From positions 1-64,000 of the forward strand of contig CANQDJ010000003.1 of NCBI GenBank assembly GCA_947592005.1: a DNA stretch of 64,000 bases, written 5' to 3'. Made by a program: the position numbers and the translations under genes. This document shows, piece by piece, positions 9,901 to 17,983 of this stretch; position 1 is the first letter of the stretch, and the number at the start of each line of letters is the position of its first letter. This DNA is from an uncultured Anaeroplasma sp. GTDB lineage: Bacteria > Bacillota_I > Bacilli_A > Acholeplasmatales > Anaeroplasmataceae. The notes under the pieces were generated by a model. That model was not told where the DNA came from. It saw only the letters and a list, made by a program, of their open reading frames with translations, and did no database searches.

Positions 9901-10641
9901 ATGCGTTCGAGATTCAAAAGAATGATTCGAAAAAATGCATTTCTATGTATTCGTTTAAACAGTAGAATGAAACGTGAGATTCGACATAATCAATTAGATG
10001 ATTCTACTCGTTTTTTATATGCATATAAATTTTTACAAAAGTATTTAAAAGATATGTATTTAAAAGTTCAATCTACGGGATTGGAATATTTGAATGCCGA
10101 TTTAAAAGGAGCGTTGATTGTTTCTAATCATCAGGGAAGAGATGATTGTGCAATCATTTTGAGTACTTTAAAAGAATATCCTTCTACATTTGTGATAGAT
10201 GAAGCGAAGAGTCACGCTTTTGTTTTTGATCGTCTATGTGATTTTTTACACGCAAAACGCTTGCGGTTTGATGATTTAAAATCCCAATTGGTTTTATATA
10301 ATGAAATGGCAGAAGAAATCAAAGCGGGAAGAAGATTTGTCCTATTTCCCGAAGCGGGATATGTCGACAATAAAAACAATATGCGAGAATTTCATACACC
10401 GTGTTTCGCACCGGCATTGAAGAGTAAATGTCCGATTATTCCGGTTTGTATCTATGATACTTGGAAAGTAGATGCCAAAGAGTATCAAAATAAAAATACT
10501 TTGGTTTTGGAGTGTCATATTTTACAACCTATCTTATATGAAGAGTATCAGGAATTGAATAAAAAACAATTATCCGATTTGGTTAAATCCAGAATTGAAA
10601 CCAAGTTAAATGAATTGAAAAAAGAAAAAAATGAATGGTAA
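9901..10641 (+). CDS. PlsC-like acyltransferase
   Basis: About 246 residues with the glycerolipid acyltransferase fold. The HX4D motif appears as SNHQGRDD and the substrate block as LFPEAGYVD (usual FPEG), followed by CPIIPVCIYDTW. PlsC enzymes acylate lysophosphatidate at the inner membrane. No obvious transmembrane helix is present, so it would be peripheral. GGTGATTGTA upstream supports ATG 9901 over the alternative starts at 9886 and 9889. Because the HX4D and FPEG motifs are shared by several acyltransferases, the exact acceptor is uncertain. A terminator follows. Confidence 0.75.
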   Translation: MRSRFKRMIRKNAFLCIRLNSRMKREIRHNQLDDSTRFLYAYKFLQKYLKDMYLKVQSTGLEYLNADLKGALIVSNHQGRDDCAIILSTLKEYPSTFVIDEAKSHAFVFDRLCDFLHAKRLRFDDLKSQLVLYNEMAEEIKAGRRFVLFPEAGYVDNKNNMREFHTPCFAPALKSKCPIIPVCIYDTWKVDAKEYQNKNTLVLECHILQPILYEEYQELNKKQLSDLVKSRIETKLNELKKEKNEW

Positions 10642-10647
10642 TAGTAG

Positions 10648-10696
10648 AAATCCTTTAAAAGAAAGCAGAGTAAAATCTTTAAAGGATTTTTATTTT
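10648..10696 (+). terminator. Intrinsic terminator after the acyltransferase
   Basis: Stem AAATCCTTTAAA (10648-10659) with TTTAAAGGATTT (10678-10689) then TTATTTT. Confidence 0.8.
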
Positions 10697-10763
10697 CAAA
10701 ATGAAAATTTTATTTTTATTTTTTCAAAAATAAAGTATAATATTAAGCAAAGGAGGAACGGTT

Positions 10764-11198
10764 ATGCAAACAAAAGAGAAGCGGATAGAATTAATTGATA
10801 TGATCAAACAGTTATCCAATTATTTTAATAATGTACGTGATGCCTTATGTGCTCCTTATGGATTATCTTCTATTCAAGCCGTTATTGTTTTGGATATATA
10901 CCATAATCCCACACAAACTAAGGTTACCGATATTTGTAAAAGATTACACAAATCAACCAATACCATATCTCCGTTGATTAATCGATTGGTTGCGAAAGGT
11001 TTTTTACAAAAAATTCAATATCAAAAAGATGGAAGAGTTATTTTAATTCAACTGACGAAAAAGACGGAAGAGATTATTCAAAATATAAATGTAGATATTT
11101 ATGATTTTACTTGGCCGATGTTTGAAACATTGACCGATGAAGAATTCAATAAAATATACGATTGCTTAAAATTGTTATTGAAGGTTACTACGCAATGA
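10764..11198 (+). CDS. MarR family transcriptional regulator
   Basis: 144 residues with the MarR winged helix at about 30-105: LSSIQAVIVLDI, the recognition helix STNTISPLINRLVAKGFL and the wing YQKDGRVILIQLTKK. MarR proteins are dimeric repressors released by small ligands. AGGAGG precedes ATG 10764 and a TATAAT (10736-10741) lies upstream. It overlaps the phosphodiesterase start by four bases. Its targets are unknown; the only co-transcribed gene visible is the phosphodiesterase, and autoregulation would be usual for the family. Confidence 0.88.
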   Translation: MQTKEKRIELIDMIKQLSNYFNNVRDALCAPYGLSSIQAVIVLDIYHNPTQTKVTDICKRLHKSTNTISPLINRLVAKGFLQKIQYQKDGRVILIQLTKKTEEIIQNINVDIYDFTWPMFETLTDEEFNKIYDCLKLLLKVTTQ

Positions 11199-11725
11199 AA
11201 TATTTAATATGTTCTGATATTCATGGGGCAATCGACTCTACGGAATTTTTGATTAATAAATTTCATTTTTTGAACTGTGATAAATTCATTTGTTTGGGTG
11301 ATGTTTTATATCATGGGCCGAGAAATGATTTGCCGAAGGAATATGCTCCGAAAAAAGTAATACAAGCCTTAAATTCTATAAAAGAGGATATCCTTTGTAT
11401 TCAAGGAAATTGTGATGCGGAAGTGGATCAAATGGTTTTGGATTTTCCTCTTAGGAAAGAATTGGATATGAAGATAAATGATAAAAATGTTCATTTAGAA
11501 CATGGACATCATTTGTTAGATAAAGTTTATGATACGGATATGGTTTTGTTCGGGCATACACATATTCCCCTATTGGAAGAGAAAGATTCGGTTATATTTA
11601 TAAATCCGGGAAGTATTACGATTCCCAAAGGGGAGTCTAAAAGAGGATATATAGTTTGGGATAATCATACGATAACAGGATATACGATAGATGATACTAT
11701 AGTATTTCAATATGATTATGAATAA
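11195..11725 (+). CDS. YfcE/MJ0936-type metallophosphoesterase
   Basis: About 176 residues of the calcineurin-like fold. Metal-binding motifs in order: ICSDIHGAID (D-x-H), CLGDVLYHGPRND (G-D), IQGNCDAEVD (G-N-C-D), LEHGHHL and LFGHTHIP (G-H-x-H). YfcE-like enzymes hydrolyse phosphodiesters in vitro; the physiological substrate is unknown. ATG 11195 is chosen because it begins right at the motif-bearing strand and overlaps the MarR stop (ATGA); an in-frame upstream start at 11162 would lie inside marR. Confidence 0.88.
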   Translation: MKYLICSDIHGAIDSTEFLINKFHFLNCDKFICLGDVLYHGPRNDLPKEYAPKKVIQALNSIKEDILCIQGNCDAEVDQMVLDFPLRKELDMKINDKNVHLEHGHHLLDKVYDTDMVLFGHTHIPLLEEKDSVIFINPGSITIPKGESKRGYIVWDNHTITGYTIDDTIVFQYDYE

Positions 11726-11739
11726 ATTTTTAATATATA

Positions 11740-11793
11740 GAATAAAAAAGGGGCTGTGAACCTAACTTTTAAATAGAAAGGTACAGCCTCTTC
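11740..11793 (-). terminator. Terminator for trpS
   Basis: On the minus strand AAGAGGCTGT pairs with ACAGCCCCTT, followed by a T run (the A run at 11743-11749 on +). Confidence 0.75.
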
Positions 11794-11802
11794 TATATTA
11801 TT

Positions 11803-11828
11803 AGGAGAAGAATCTCCTTTATTTTTTT
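11803..11828 (+). terminator. Terminator for the phosphodiesterase
   Basis: AGGAGA (11803-11808) pairs with TCTCCT (11813-11818), followed by TTATTTTTTT. It overlaps the 3' end of the convergent trpS. Confidence 0.7.
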
Positions 11829-12814
11829 CTTCCCAAACCCATTTTATTTAATACTTTGGCTATTTTTTTATTTGCTAAATAACTGGCATAATCTCTACCA
11901 TTATCCAATACTTCATCGACAAGTGGTGAATTTAGTATTTCATTATATTTTTTTTGAATAGGTTCTAATTTAGCCACTACAGCATCGGCAACATCATTTT
12001 TGAAATCTTGATAATTTTTATCTTTGTATTTCTCCTCTAAATCTTTTATAGATACGTTGGTAATACAAGATAATATAGTTAATAAATTGGATATGCCAGG
12101 TTTGTTTTCTTCATCAAAGTATATTTTTCCTTCGCTATCCGTAACGGCGGATTTAATTTTTTTTCTAATGACATTTAAGTCGTCCAATAAAGAAATATAG
12201 GCTTTCGGATTCGGATCGGACTTGCTCATTTTTTTTGTCGGTTCAATCAAAGACATAATATTTGCACCGGTTTTAGAAATATATGGTTCGGGAATTACAA
12301 AAGTATCTCCGTATTTGGTGTTGAATCGTTCTGCCAAATCTCTTGTTAATTCCAAATGCTGTTTCTGATCTTTGCCTGTGGGAACAATATCCGCATCATA
12401 TAGAAGTATATCCGCTGCCATTAAAGACGGATACGTTAGAAGACCGACGGTAATTCCACCGATTTGTTTTTCTTTTTTATCTTTATATTGTGTCATACGC
12501 TCTAATTCTCCGATATAGCCGGTACATTGTAAAATCCAACCAAGTTGGGTATGAGCGGGAACTTCGGATTGAATAAAGATATGAACCCGATTGGGATCTA
12601 ATCCGCAAGCCAAATATAAGGCCGCCAATGATTTTATATTTTTTCTCAAGACCGTTTTGTCTTGCGGTACCGTAATGGCGTGTAAGTCGGCGATAAAGAT
12701 TAAAATGTCATTAAATTTAGGATCGTCTTGTAGTTTTACAAAATTTTGAACTGCTCCTAAATAGTTTGCCAGCGTTATATTTCCGCTGGGTTGAATACCT
12801 GATAAAAAACGCAT
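11819..12814 (-). CDS. trpS: Tryptophanyl-tRNA synthetase
   Basis: Class I synthetase, about 331 residues, as in Bacillus TrpS. GIQPSGNITLANYLGA is the HIGH-equivalent region; here TLAN replaces the common T(I/L)GN, an Ala for Gly change. KKMSKSDPN is the KMSKS loop. DIVPTGKDQKQHLELTRDLAERFN is the family's tRNA/Trp block. AAAGGGGAT before ATG 12814 selects that start over 12832. A complete T-box leader precedes it, so expression should respond to uncharged tRNA-Trp. Confidence 0.95.
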   Translation of the reverse strand: MRFLSGIQPSGNITLANYLGAVQNFVKLQDDPKFNDILIFIADLHAITVPQDKTVLRKNIKSLAALYLACGLDPNRVHIFIQSEVPAHTQLGWILQCTGYIGELERMTQYKDKKEKQIGGITVGLLTYPSLMAADILLYDADIVPTGKDQKQHLELTRDLAERFNTKYGDTFVIPEPYISKTGANIMSLIEPTKKMSKSDPNPKAYISLLDDLNVIRKKIKSAVTDSEGKIYFDEENKPGISNLLTILSCITNVSIKDLEEKYKDKNYQDFKNDVADAVVAKLEPIQKKYNEILNSPLVDEVLDNGRDYASYLANKKIAKVLNKMGLGRKK

Positions 12815-12835
12815 TGTATAATCCCCTTTCATTTT

Positions 12836-13012
12836 AAATAAAAAAACGCCCTCAAAAGAAAAACTTTTAAGGACGCCTTATTGGCGCGGTGCCACCTTAA
12901 TTCTAAATTTAATTAGCGCTTATTATTTAATTGGTTTATCCAATTCCCCAAAATACCCGTTTTGATGCTTTCACCGTCCATCAATCGCTAAAAACTAAGT
13001 AAAAAAGGTACT
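12836..13012 (-). promoter_or_regulatory. T-box riboswitch leader of trpS (specifier TGG)
   Basis: Minus strand. The T-box AATTAAGGTGGCACCGCG is at 12902-12885. Its antiterminator competes with a terminator hairpin at 12874-12846 (CGTCCTTAAAAG with CTTTTGAGGGCG) followed by T residues. The likely specifier is TGG at 12950-12948, within GGGTATTTTGGGGAA, matching trpS. The leader is about 175 nt, shorter than the thrS leader, which suggests a reduced stem I. Confidence 0.88.
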
Positions 13013-13018
13013 GTTTAT

Positions 13019-13047
13019 AGTATATATCAAAAAAAATTAAAATTCAA
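13019..13047 (-). promoter_or_regulatory. SigA promoter of the trpS leader
   Basis: Minus strand TTGAAT (13047-13042) and TATACT (13024-13019) with a 17-bp spacer, placing the transcript start near 13012. The rest of 13048-13189 is AT-rich with nothing else I can identify. Confidence 0.65.
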
Positions 13048-13189
13048 TAATTTTATAAAAAATAAAATAATATACAAAAAAAGTTAAATCTGCTTTACTA
13101 AATTGAAACTTTATATTGTTTTTTAGACAACTAAATTGAATTTTCTACATAAAATAACTGTAAAGATTAAAAAAAATTCAAAAAAAATC

Positions 13190-13218
13190 TTGATTTACTG
13201 AATTATATGTTTTATAAT
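13190..13218 (+). promoter_or_regulatory. SigA promoter of the opp operon
   Basis: TTGATT (13190-13195), 17-bp spacer, TATAAT (13213-13218), just upstream of the AAGGAGA ribosome binding site of oppA. Confidence 0.75.
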
Positions 13219-13251
13219 ATACATAAATTTCAAAAAAGGAGAGAGATAAAT

Positions 13252-15357
13252 ATGAAATTTAAAAAAATTGCATTGGCAGGATTCGCCGCTACTGCAGTAG
13301 TTGGATTGGCTTCTTGTAAAAAAGATGATACAGTCAACATTAACAAGACAGATGACGGCGTAATTACCATTCCAGATGGATGGACTGCCCCGGATGAAGA
13401 ACCATTTACAGGTGATATAAATAATCCGGCTGACGTTTATAATTATGTTATGGGGGATTATATGGAATACTATAATAATGCCCTTCAAGCGACTTCAGCA
13501 TCTGACAGATATTATTGGTTTGCCAAAGCGGAAGCCGAAATGTTGAATCAAGCAGTGTTGATTCCGATTCATACAGATGGTGGTAGATATGGATTTACTC
13601 GTGCCGCTTATGGATCAGCACCATTCTGTTATTGGGGAAATGAACCGGATCGATTGGATCAACTTGTTCTTGCTACAGATTTGGTGAAAAAAGAAGATAG
13701 AGAAACAATGAAAGCCAAATGGCAAGCAGAAAGAAATAAAGTTGCCGGATATTCTACCATTTCCGATGGAACTCACAAATCAGCGTATGATCCGTTAAAG
13801 GAATTGACGGCATTAGGCTATACACAAAGAAAGAACTATACAAGTGGTTTATCTACATGGCCTGAAACGTTTGATATTGCGAATACATATCAATCTAGTG
13901 ATTCACAACACTTGGTAAACTTTATGGATTATTTGATTGGATATGATAATGTCGGCTATATTACACCGGCTATTGCAACATCTTGGGAAACTTCAAGTGA
14001 CGGATTAACTTGGACGTTCCATTTAAGAGATGATGTAAAATGGGTAAAAGCAACCGGTGAGGAATATGCGACTGTTACAGCCAGTGATTTCGTATATGGT
14101 GTTCAAAGATGCGGTGAATTGGGTGCGACTTCCTATATGTTATCCGTATTGGAAAATGCTGACGAGTGGATGAACGGAGAAAAGCAATTTACAGATGTAG
14201 GAGTTAAAGCAGTAGATAATCAAACACTTCAATTTAAGTTGAAAGAAAAGACAGATTATTTCTTAACTTATTTAACATATAACTCTTTTGCCCCAATCAA
14301 TAAGGCATTTGTGGAAGAACAAGGAGAAAATTATGGTGTAGATAGAACGAATATTTTGTATTGTGGACCATTTATTTGTTCAGAAAACACTCCGGGTTCT
14401 TCTTTAAAATATGTTAAGAATACGAAATATTATAATGCGGATAAAGTTACTTTAGATGAAGTAATTTACGTTTATGAAGATGGTTCAAACCCAACGGAAG
14501 TTTATAATAAAGCCAAAGACGGAACGTATATCGGTGCTAGTTTATCCGAGGTTACTTTACCTTTGGCGAAAGCGGACGGAACGTTTGATACATATGGATA
14601 TGTTGGTAGTACAGATTATGGTATGACGTATTTCATGGGATTAAATGTAAATCGTACATCATATCATAGTGCTTATGCTGGAGAAGTTAATTCTGCAAAG
14701 ACAACTGCCCAACGAGAACTTGCCAAGAAGGCAATGTTAAATGCAAACTTTAGACGTGCTTTGGTTTATGCGTTCGATAAAGTTTCTTATCTAACACCAT
14801 CTACCGGTGCAGATTGTGCAAGATTGGCTATTCGTAACACATATACACCATATAACTTCGTTTCTACTTCCGCAGCAACGCATGGTTATAAAGCAAATAC
14901 TCCGTATGGCGATATGGTTTTAGGTGAAATGCAAGCCGCAGGAGCATTGGTAACAAACTTAACAGATGGTGTCAATGCTTACTATAAACCAGAATTGGCT
15001 AAATTATATTTGGAAAAAGCATTAGAAGAATTGGGAATTACCGAAACCATTTATTTGGATTGGCCTAATCTTGCTATTAGTCCGGTTATGTCAGCACAAT
15101 CTGCTAAATTAAAGAGTTCTATTGAGTTGGCTTTGGGTAAAGATAAAGTTACAATTAACTTCTTGGATTGTTCTACACCAGACTCTTACTATTCTTGCAA
15201 CTATTATGCTGAAATGTTCTCTGATGGTGGAATGCCTAACTATGATCTTGATGCATCAAGCGGTTGGGGTCCAGATTATGGAGATCCTCAAAGTTTCTTG
15301 GCTACAATGACTACTAGCGGTGATATGATTCATATAACTGGTATTGCAGCACAATAG
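13252..15357 (+). CDS. Oligopeptide-binding lipoprotein OppA/AmiA-like, circularly permuted
   Basis: Cell-surface substrate-binding lipoprotein of a peptide ABC importer, 701 residues. Signal peptide 1-21 with lipobox GLASC (lipid on Cys22). Residues about 196-701 resemble the N-terminal and middle parts of AmiA/OppA: TWPETFDIANTYQ, ITPAIATSWETSSDGLTWT, VTASDFVYGVQ, ending with GWGPDYGDPQSFLATMTT, where the protein stops. The segment that normally follows that motif (ligand-domain tail: YNxxLxx...RYYxxAKAEAEMLNQ, LIPIHTDGG, ending in MKAKWQAER) is instead at residues about 58-162, right after the signal peptide. The order is therefore tail-head, a circular permutation. The frame is continuous and the start (AAGGAGA, ATG 13252) is good. 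Ligand specificity is not readable from sequence. Confidence 0.88.
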   Translation: MKFKKIALAGFAATAVVGLASCKKDDTVNINKTDDGVITIPDGWTAPDEEPFTGDINNPADVYNYVMGDYMEYYNNALQATSASDRYYWFAKAEAEMLNQAVLIPIHTDGGRYGFTRAAYGSAPFCYWGNEPDRLDQLVLATDLVKKEDRETMKAKWQAERNKVAGYSTISDGTHKSAYDPLKELTALGYTQRKNYTSGLSTWPETFDIANTYQSSDSQHLVNFMDYLIGYDNVGYITPAIATSWETSSDGLTWTFHLRDDVKWVKATGEEYATVTASDFVYGVQRCGELGATSYMLSVLENADEWMNGEKQFTDVGVKAVDNQTLQFKLKEKTDYFLTYLTYNSFAPINKAFVEEQGENYGVDRTNILYCGPFICSENTPGSSLKYVKNTKYYNADKVTLDEVIYVYEDGSNPTEVYNKAKDGTYIGASLSEVTLPLAKADGTFDTYGYVGSTDYGMTYFMGLNVNRTSYHSAYAGEVNSAKTTAQRELAKKAMLNANFRRALVYAFDKVSYLTPSTGADCARLAIRNTYTPYNFVSTSAATHGYKANTPYGDMVLGEMQAAGALVTNLTDGVNAYYKPELAKLYLEKALEELGITETIYLDWPNLAISPVMSAQSAKLKSSIELALGKDKVTINFLDCSTPDSYYSCNYYAEMFSDGGMPNYDLDASSGWGPDYGDPQSFLATMTTSGDMIHITGIAAQ

Positions 15358-15373
15358 AAAAGTCAAAGTTTTT

Positions 15374-15411
15374 GAACAAAAAAGCGAAGATTATTCTTCG
15401 CTTTATTGTTC
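15374..15411 (+). terminator. Hairpin between oppA and oppB (leaky terminator or RNA-stabilising stem)
   Basis: Inner stem AAAGCGAAGA (15381-15390) with TCTTCGCTTT (15395-15404), extended outside by GAACAA with TTGTTC. The following T tract is interrupted (ATTGTTCTAAC), so termination should be partial. It sits where many opp operons lower transporter-gene expression relative to the binding protein. Confidence 0.6.
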
Positions 15412-15436
15412 TAACAGTAGAAAGAGGTGATTAAAA

Positions 15437-16993
15437 TTGAAAGGATATATATTAAAAAGAATTCTACATTCGATTATATCTGTTATAGTTGTAGTATTTA
15501 TTATAATGCTACTTGTCTTTCAACTTATGCACCGTGATCAAATTTTTATGGGGGATCCAAATATCCAAAAACTTTCGGATAATAAGAAAGTGGAATATCG
15601 CTATAATAAGTGGGAAAAATATGGTTATTTAAAATTGGTTACTTATGGAGATTATATTACGGAACTTGCAGAAGAACAAGGAGTAAAGAATGAAGATTTA
15701 TATAATTTGCCTGATTTGTCGGTAAATGATTCTTCTTCACAAACTGTTCTTGATTTTAAAGAAAAATATTCTAAAAAAGGATATAAAATCGTTCGATTGG
15801 ATAAAATAAAATCCAATGATAGTACGTTATTATTGGCTTATAAGGATTATAATATTTTTGCTAGATTATGGAATTTCTTTTCTCAAATGATCGTTTTTGA
15901 TACGACAAATTATATTAAATTATCCAATGATTTTATAGAACAGTATGGGGATATAGATAGAGGAATAAAGTTTTGTAAAGATCCAATTAACGGAGCCCCA
16001 TGTATTATGGGATATGGAACGAAGAATAGATATTTATTGTATTTTGATAAGAATTTTCCATTTATCCATCAAAATTTTGTAACGTTGAATTTCGGTATTC
16101 GATATACGGACGATAAGGATTTCTTTGAATATTTTTCCAGCGAACAAGGTTCGGATAAAGTGATGAAACAAAAATATCCGGGTAGTGGGGAAACTGTTGA
16201 AACGGCGGTAAATCTTCATGAAAGAAGATTCAAATATACGGAACTTACGGAGTTGGAGATTCAAAGATATGGAGAAAATGATCGGTATGTTTTGGCAGAT
16301 GAAACGTATAAGACAGGTATGTCTATGCTTGCTTATTCCTTTATAATCGGTATTATTGCTACATTCTTTGTTTATATTCTCGGAGTTCCTTTGGGAGTAT
16401 TGTTGTCTTTGCATAAAGATAAATTGGCAGATAAAATAGGAAATTTATATATTATATTTATAATGGCCGTTCCGTCATTGGCATACATTTATTTGTTCTA
16501 TATGATTGGAAATAGGGCATTCCATTTGCCTGTCATCTGGGGCTTGGGTAGTAATCCACATTGGTTAATTTATATTATGCCTATTGTGTCGTTGGCTTTG
16601 CCGTCTGTTGCCGGTATAATGAAATGGGTAAGAAGATATATGATCGATCAAATGTCGTCCGATTATGTAAAATTTGCTCGTTCACAGGGTTTATCTGAGG
16701 GCGAAATATTCAGAAAACATATATTGAAAAATGCGATTATACCAATTTCTCAGGGAATACCTGGCAGTATAATTGGTTGTTTGACGGGTGCGATTGTTAC
16801 TGAAAGAGTATATGGTGTTCCCGGAATGGGTAAACTTTTGACTGAAGCAATCAATAAAACGGATAACGCTACGATTGTTGCCATATCGTTTATATATGCT
16901 GTATTATCCGTTATCGCATTATTGATCGGTGATATTGTTATGGCAAAATTGGATCCTAGAATCTCATTTGCTACAGGGGGAGGTAGAAAATAA
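15437..16993 (+). CDS. oppB: Oligopeptide ABC transporter permease OppB (AmiC type)
   Basis: 518 residues. TM1 at about 11-31, then an extracytoplasmic region of about 260 residues, then the remaining helices (from about 297) with the EAA loop near ARSQGLSEGEIFRKHILKNA and the C-terminal block VYGVPGMGKLLTEAI. The long loop contains GYGTKNRYLLYFDKNFPFIH, close to the same loop of pneumococcal AmiC, so it is a family trait rather than an insertion unique to this genome. The start is TTG 15437, supported by AGAGGTG upstream. The stop overlaps the oppC ATG by one base. Confidence 0.92.
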   Translation: MKGYILKRILHSIISVIVVVFIIMLLVFQLMHRDQIFMGDPNIQKLSDNKKVEYRYNKWEKYGYLKLVTYGDYITELAEEQGVKNEDLYNLPDLSVNDSSSQTVLDFKEKYSKKGYKIVRLDKIKSNDSTLLLAYKDYNIFARLWNFFSQMIVFDTTNYIKLSNDFIEQYGDIDRGIKFCKDPINGAPCIMGYGTKNRYLLYFDKNFPFIHQNFVTLNFGIRYTDDKDFFEYFSSEQGSDKVMKQKYPGSGETVETAVNLHERRFKYTELTELEIQRYGENDRYVLADETYKTGMSMLAYSFIIGIIATFFVYILGVPLGVLLSLHKDKLADKIGNLYIIFIMAVPSLAYIYLFYMIGNRAFHLPVIWGLGSNPHWLIYIMPIVSLALPSVAGIMKWVRRYMIDQMSSDYVKFARSQGLSEGEIFRKHILKNAIIPISQGIPGSIIGCLTGAIVTERVYGVPGMGKLLTEAINKTDNATIVAISFIYAVLSVIALLIGDIVMAKLDPRISFATGGGRK

Positions 16994-17973
16994 TGGAATT
17001 AAGTGAATTAGAAACTAAAAGTGAAGATGAATTATTTGTATTACTGCCTGAATCTAATTTCAATCCGGAAAAAATTACTGCCCCACGTTATTCTTATTGG
17101 AAATCTGTATTTAGAGTGTTTTTTAAGAAGAAAACAAATTGGGTAATATTGGCTATATTACTAGTAATGTTGATTTTTACCTATTTGTATGCTCCGTTTA
17201 TCAAATTTAATACTTTGGATTATATGGTGAATCCCAATATATTGAATCCGCAAACTTATAATTTAAGTCCTTCTAAAGCAATTCGACAATTTGGATTTAG
17301 TTTAGAATATTGTTTGGGAACCGGTCCGAATGGAGAATCTTTGTTTAATCATATGTGGAAAGGGGCTCAAAACTCTCTTTCTCTATCGTTGATTTGTGCT
17401 GCGATTAACCTTTCTATAGGAATTATAGTCGGAGCGATTTGGGGTTTTTCCAAGAAAGTGGATACAATAATGATAGAAGTTTATAATATTATCGGTAACA
17501 TTCCGTATCTATTATTTATTTCTGTATTTGTAATGGTTGTCGGTACCGGATTCTGGAGTTTTGTTGCCGCTTTGACTGTAACCGGTTGGTTAGGAATTGC
17601 GTATTTTATAAGAACGCAAGTAATAATCATTCGTGATCGAGAATATAATTTGGCTTCTAAATGTTTGGGAACGAATATTTGGAAAATCGTTACGAGAAAC
17701 ATATTGCCGTTTTTGACATCGGTAATTGTTACGATTATCGCTACTGAAGTGCCGTCTTATATTTCTTATGAAGTATTCTTGTCTTATTTGGGTATTGGTA
17801 TGAATGCCAGCACGCCATCACTAGGAAGATTAATTAATACGGGACAAATTGTAATGTACACATATCCTGTTCAATTTATCGCTCCGGTTCTTTTGGCTTC
17901 GACACTAACCATCATTTTATATGTTGCCGGTCAAAATTTGGCAGATGCTTCTGATCCGAGAACACATATGTAG
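16993..17973 (+). CDS. oppC: Oligopeptide ABC transporter permease OppC (AmiD type)
   Basis: 326 residues: a cytoplasmic N-terminus of about 45 residues (acidic, then RVFFKKKTN), TM1 at about 50-70, the OppC_N extracytoplasmic loop, and five further helices. The C-terminal domain shows LGTGPNGESLFNHMWKGAQNS (typical LGTDxxGRDxxSR region) and the EAA loop SKCLGTNIWKIVTRNILPF. It pairs with OppB to form the channel. Stop-start overlap with oppB and 10-bp spacing to oppD show one transcript. Confidence 0.93.
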   Translation: MELSELETKSEDELFVLLPESNFNPEKITAPRYSYWKSVFRVFFKKKTNWVILAILLVMLIFTYLYAPFIKFNTLDYMVNPNILNPQTYNLSPSKAIRQFGFSLEYCLGTGPNGESLFNHMWKGAQNSLSLSLICAAINLSIGIIVGAIWGFSKKVDTIMIEVYNIIGNIPYLLFISVFVMVVGTGFWSFVAALTVTGWLGIAYFIRTQVIIIRDREYNLASKCLGTNIWKIVTRNILPFLTSVIVTIIATEVPSYISYEVFLSYLGIGMNASTPSLGRLINTGQIVMYTYPVQFIAPVLLASTLTIILYVAGQNLADASDPRTHM

Positions 17974-17983
17974 AGGTGATACT

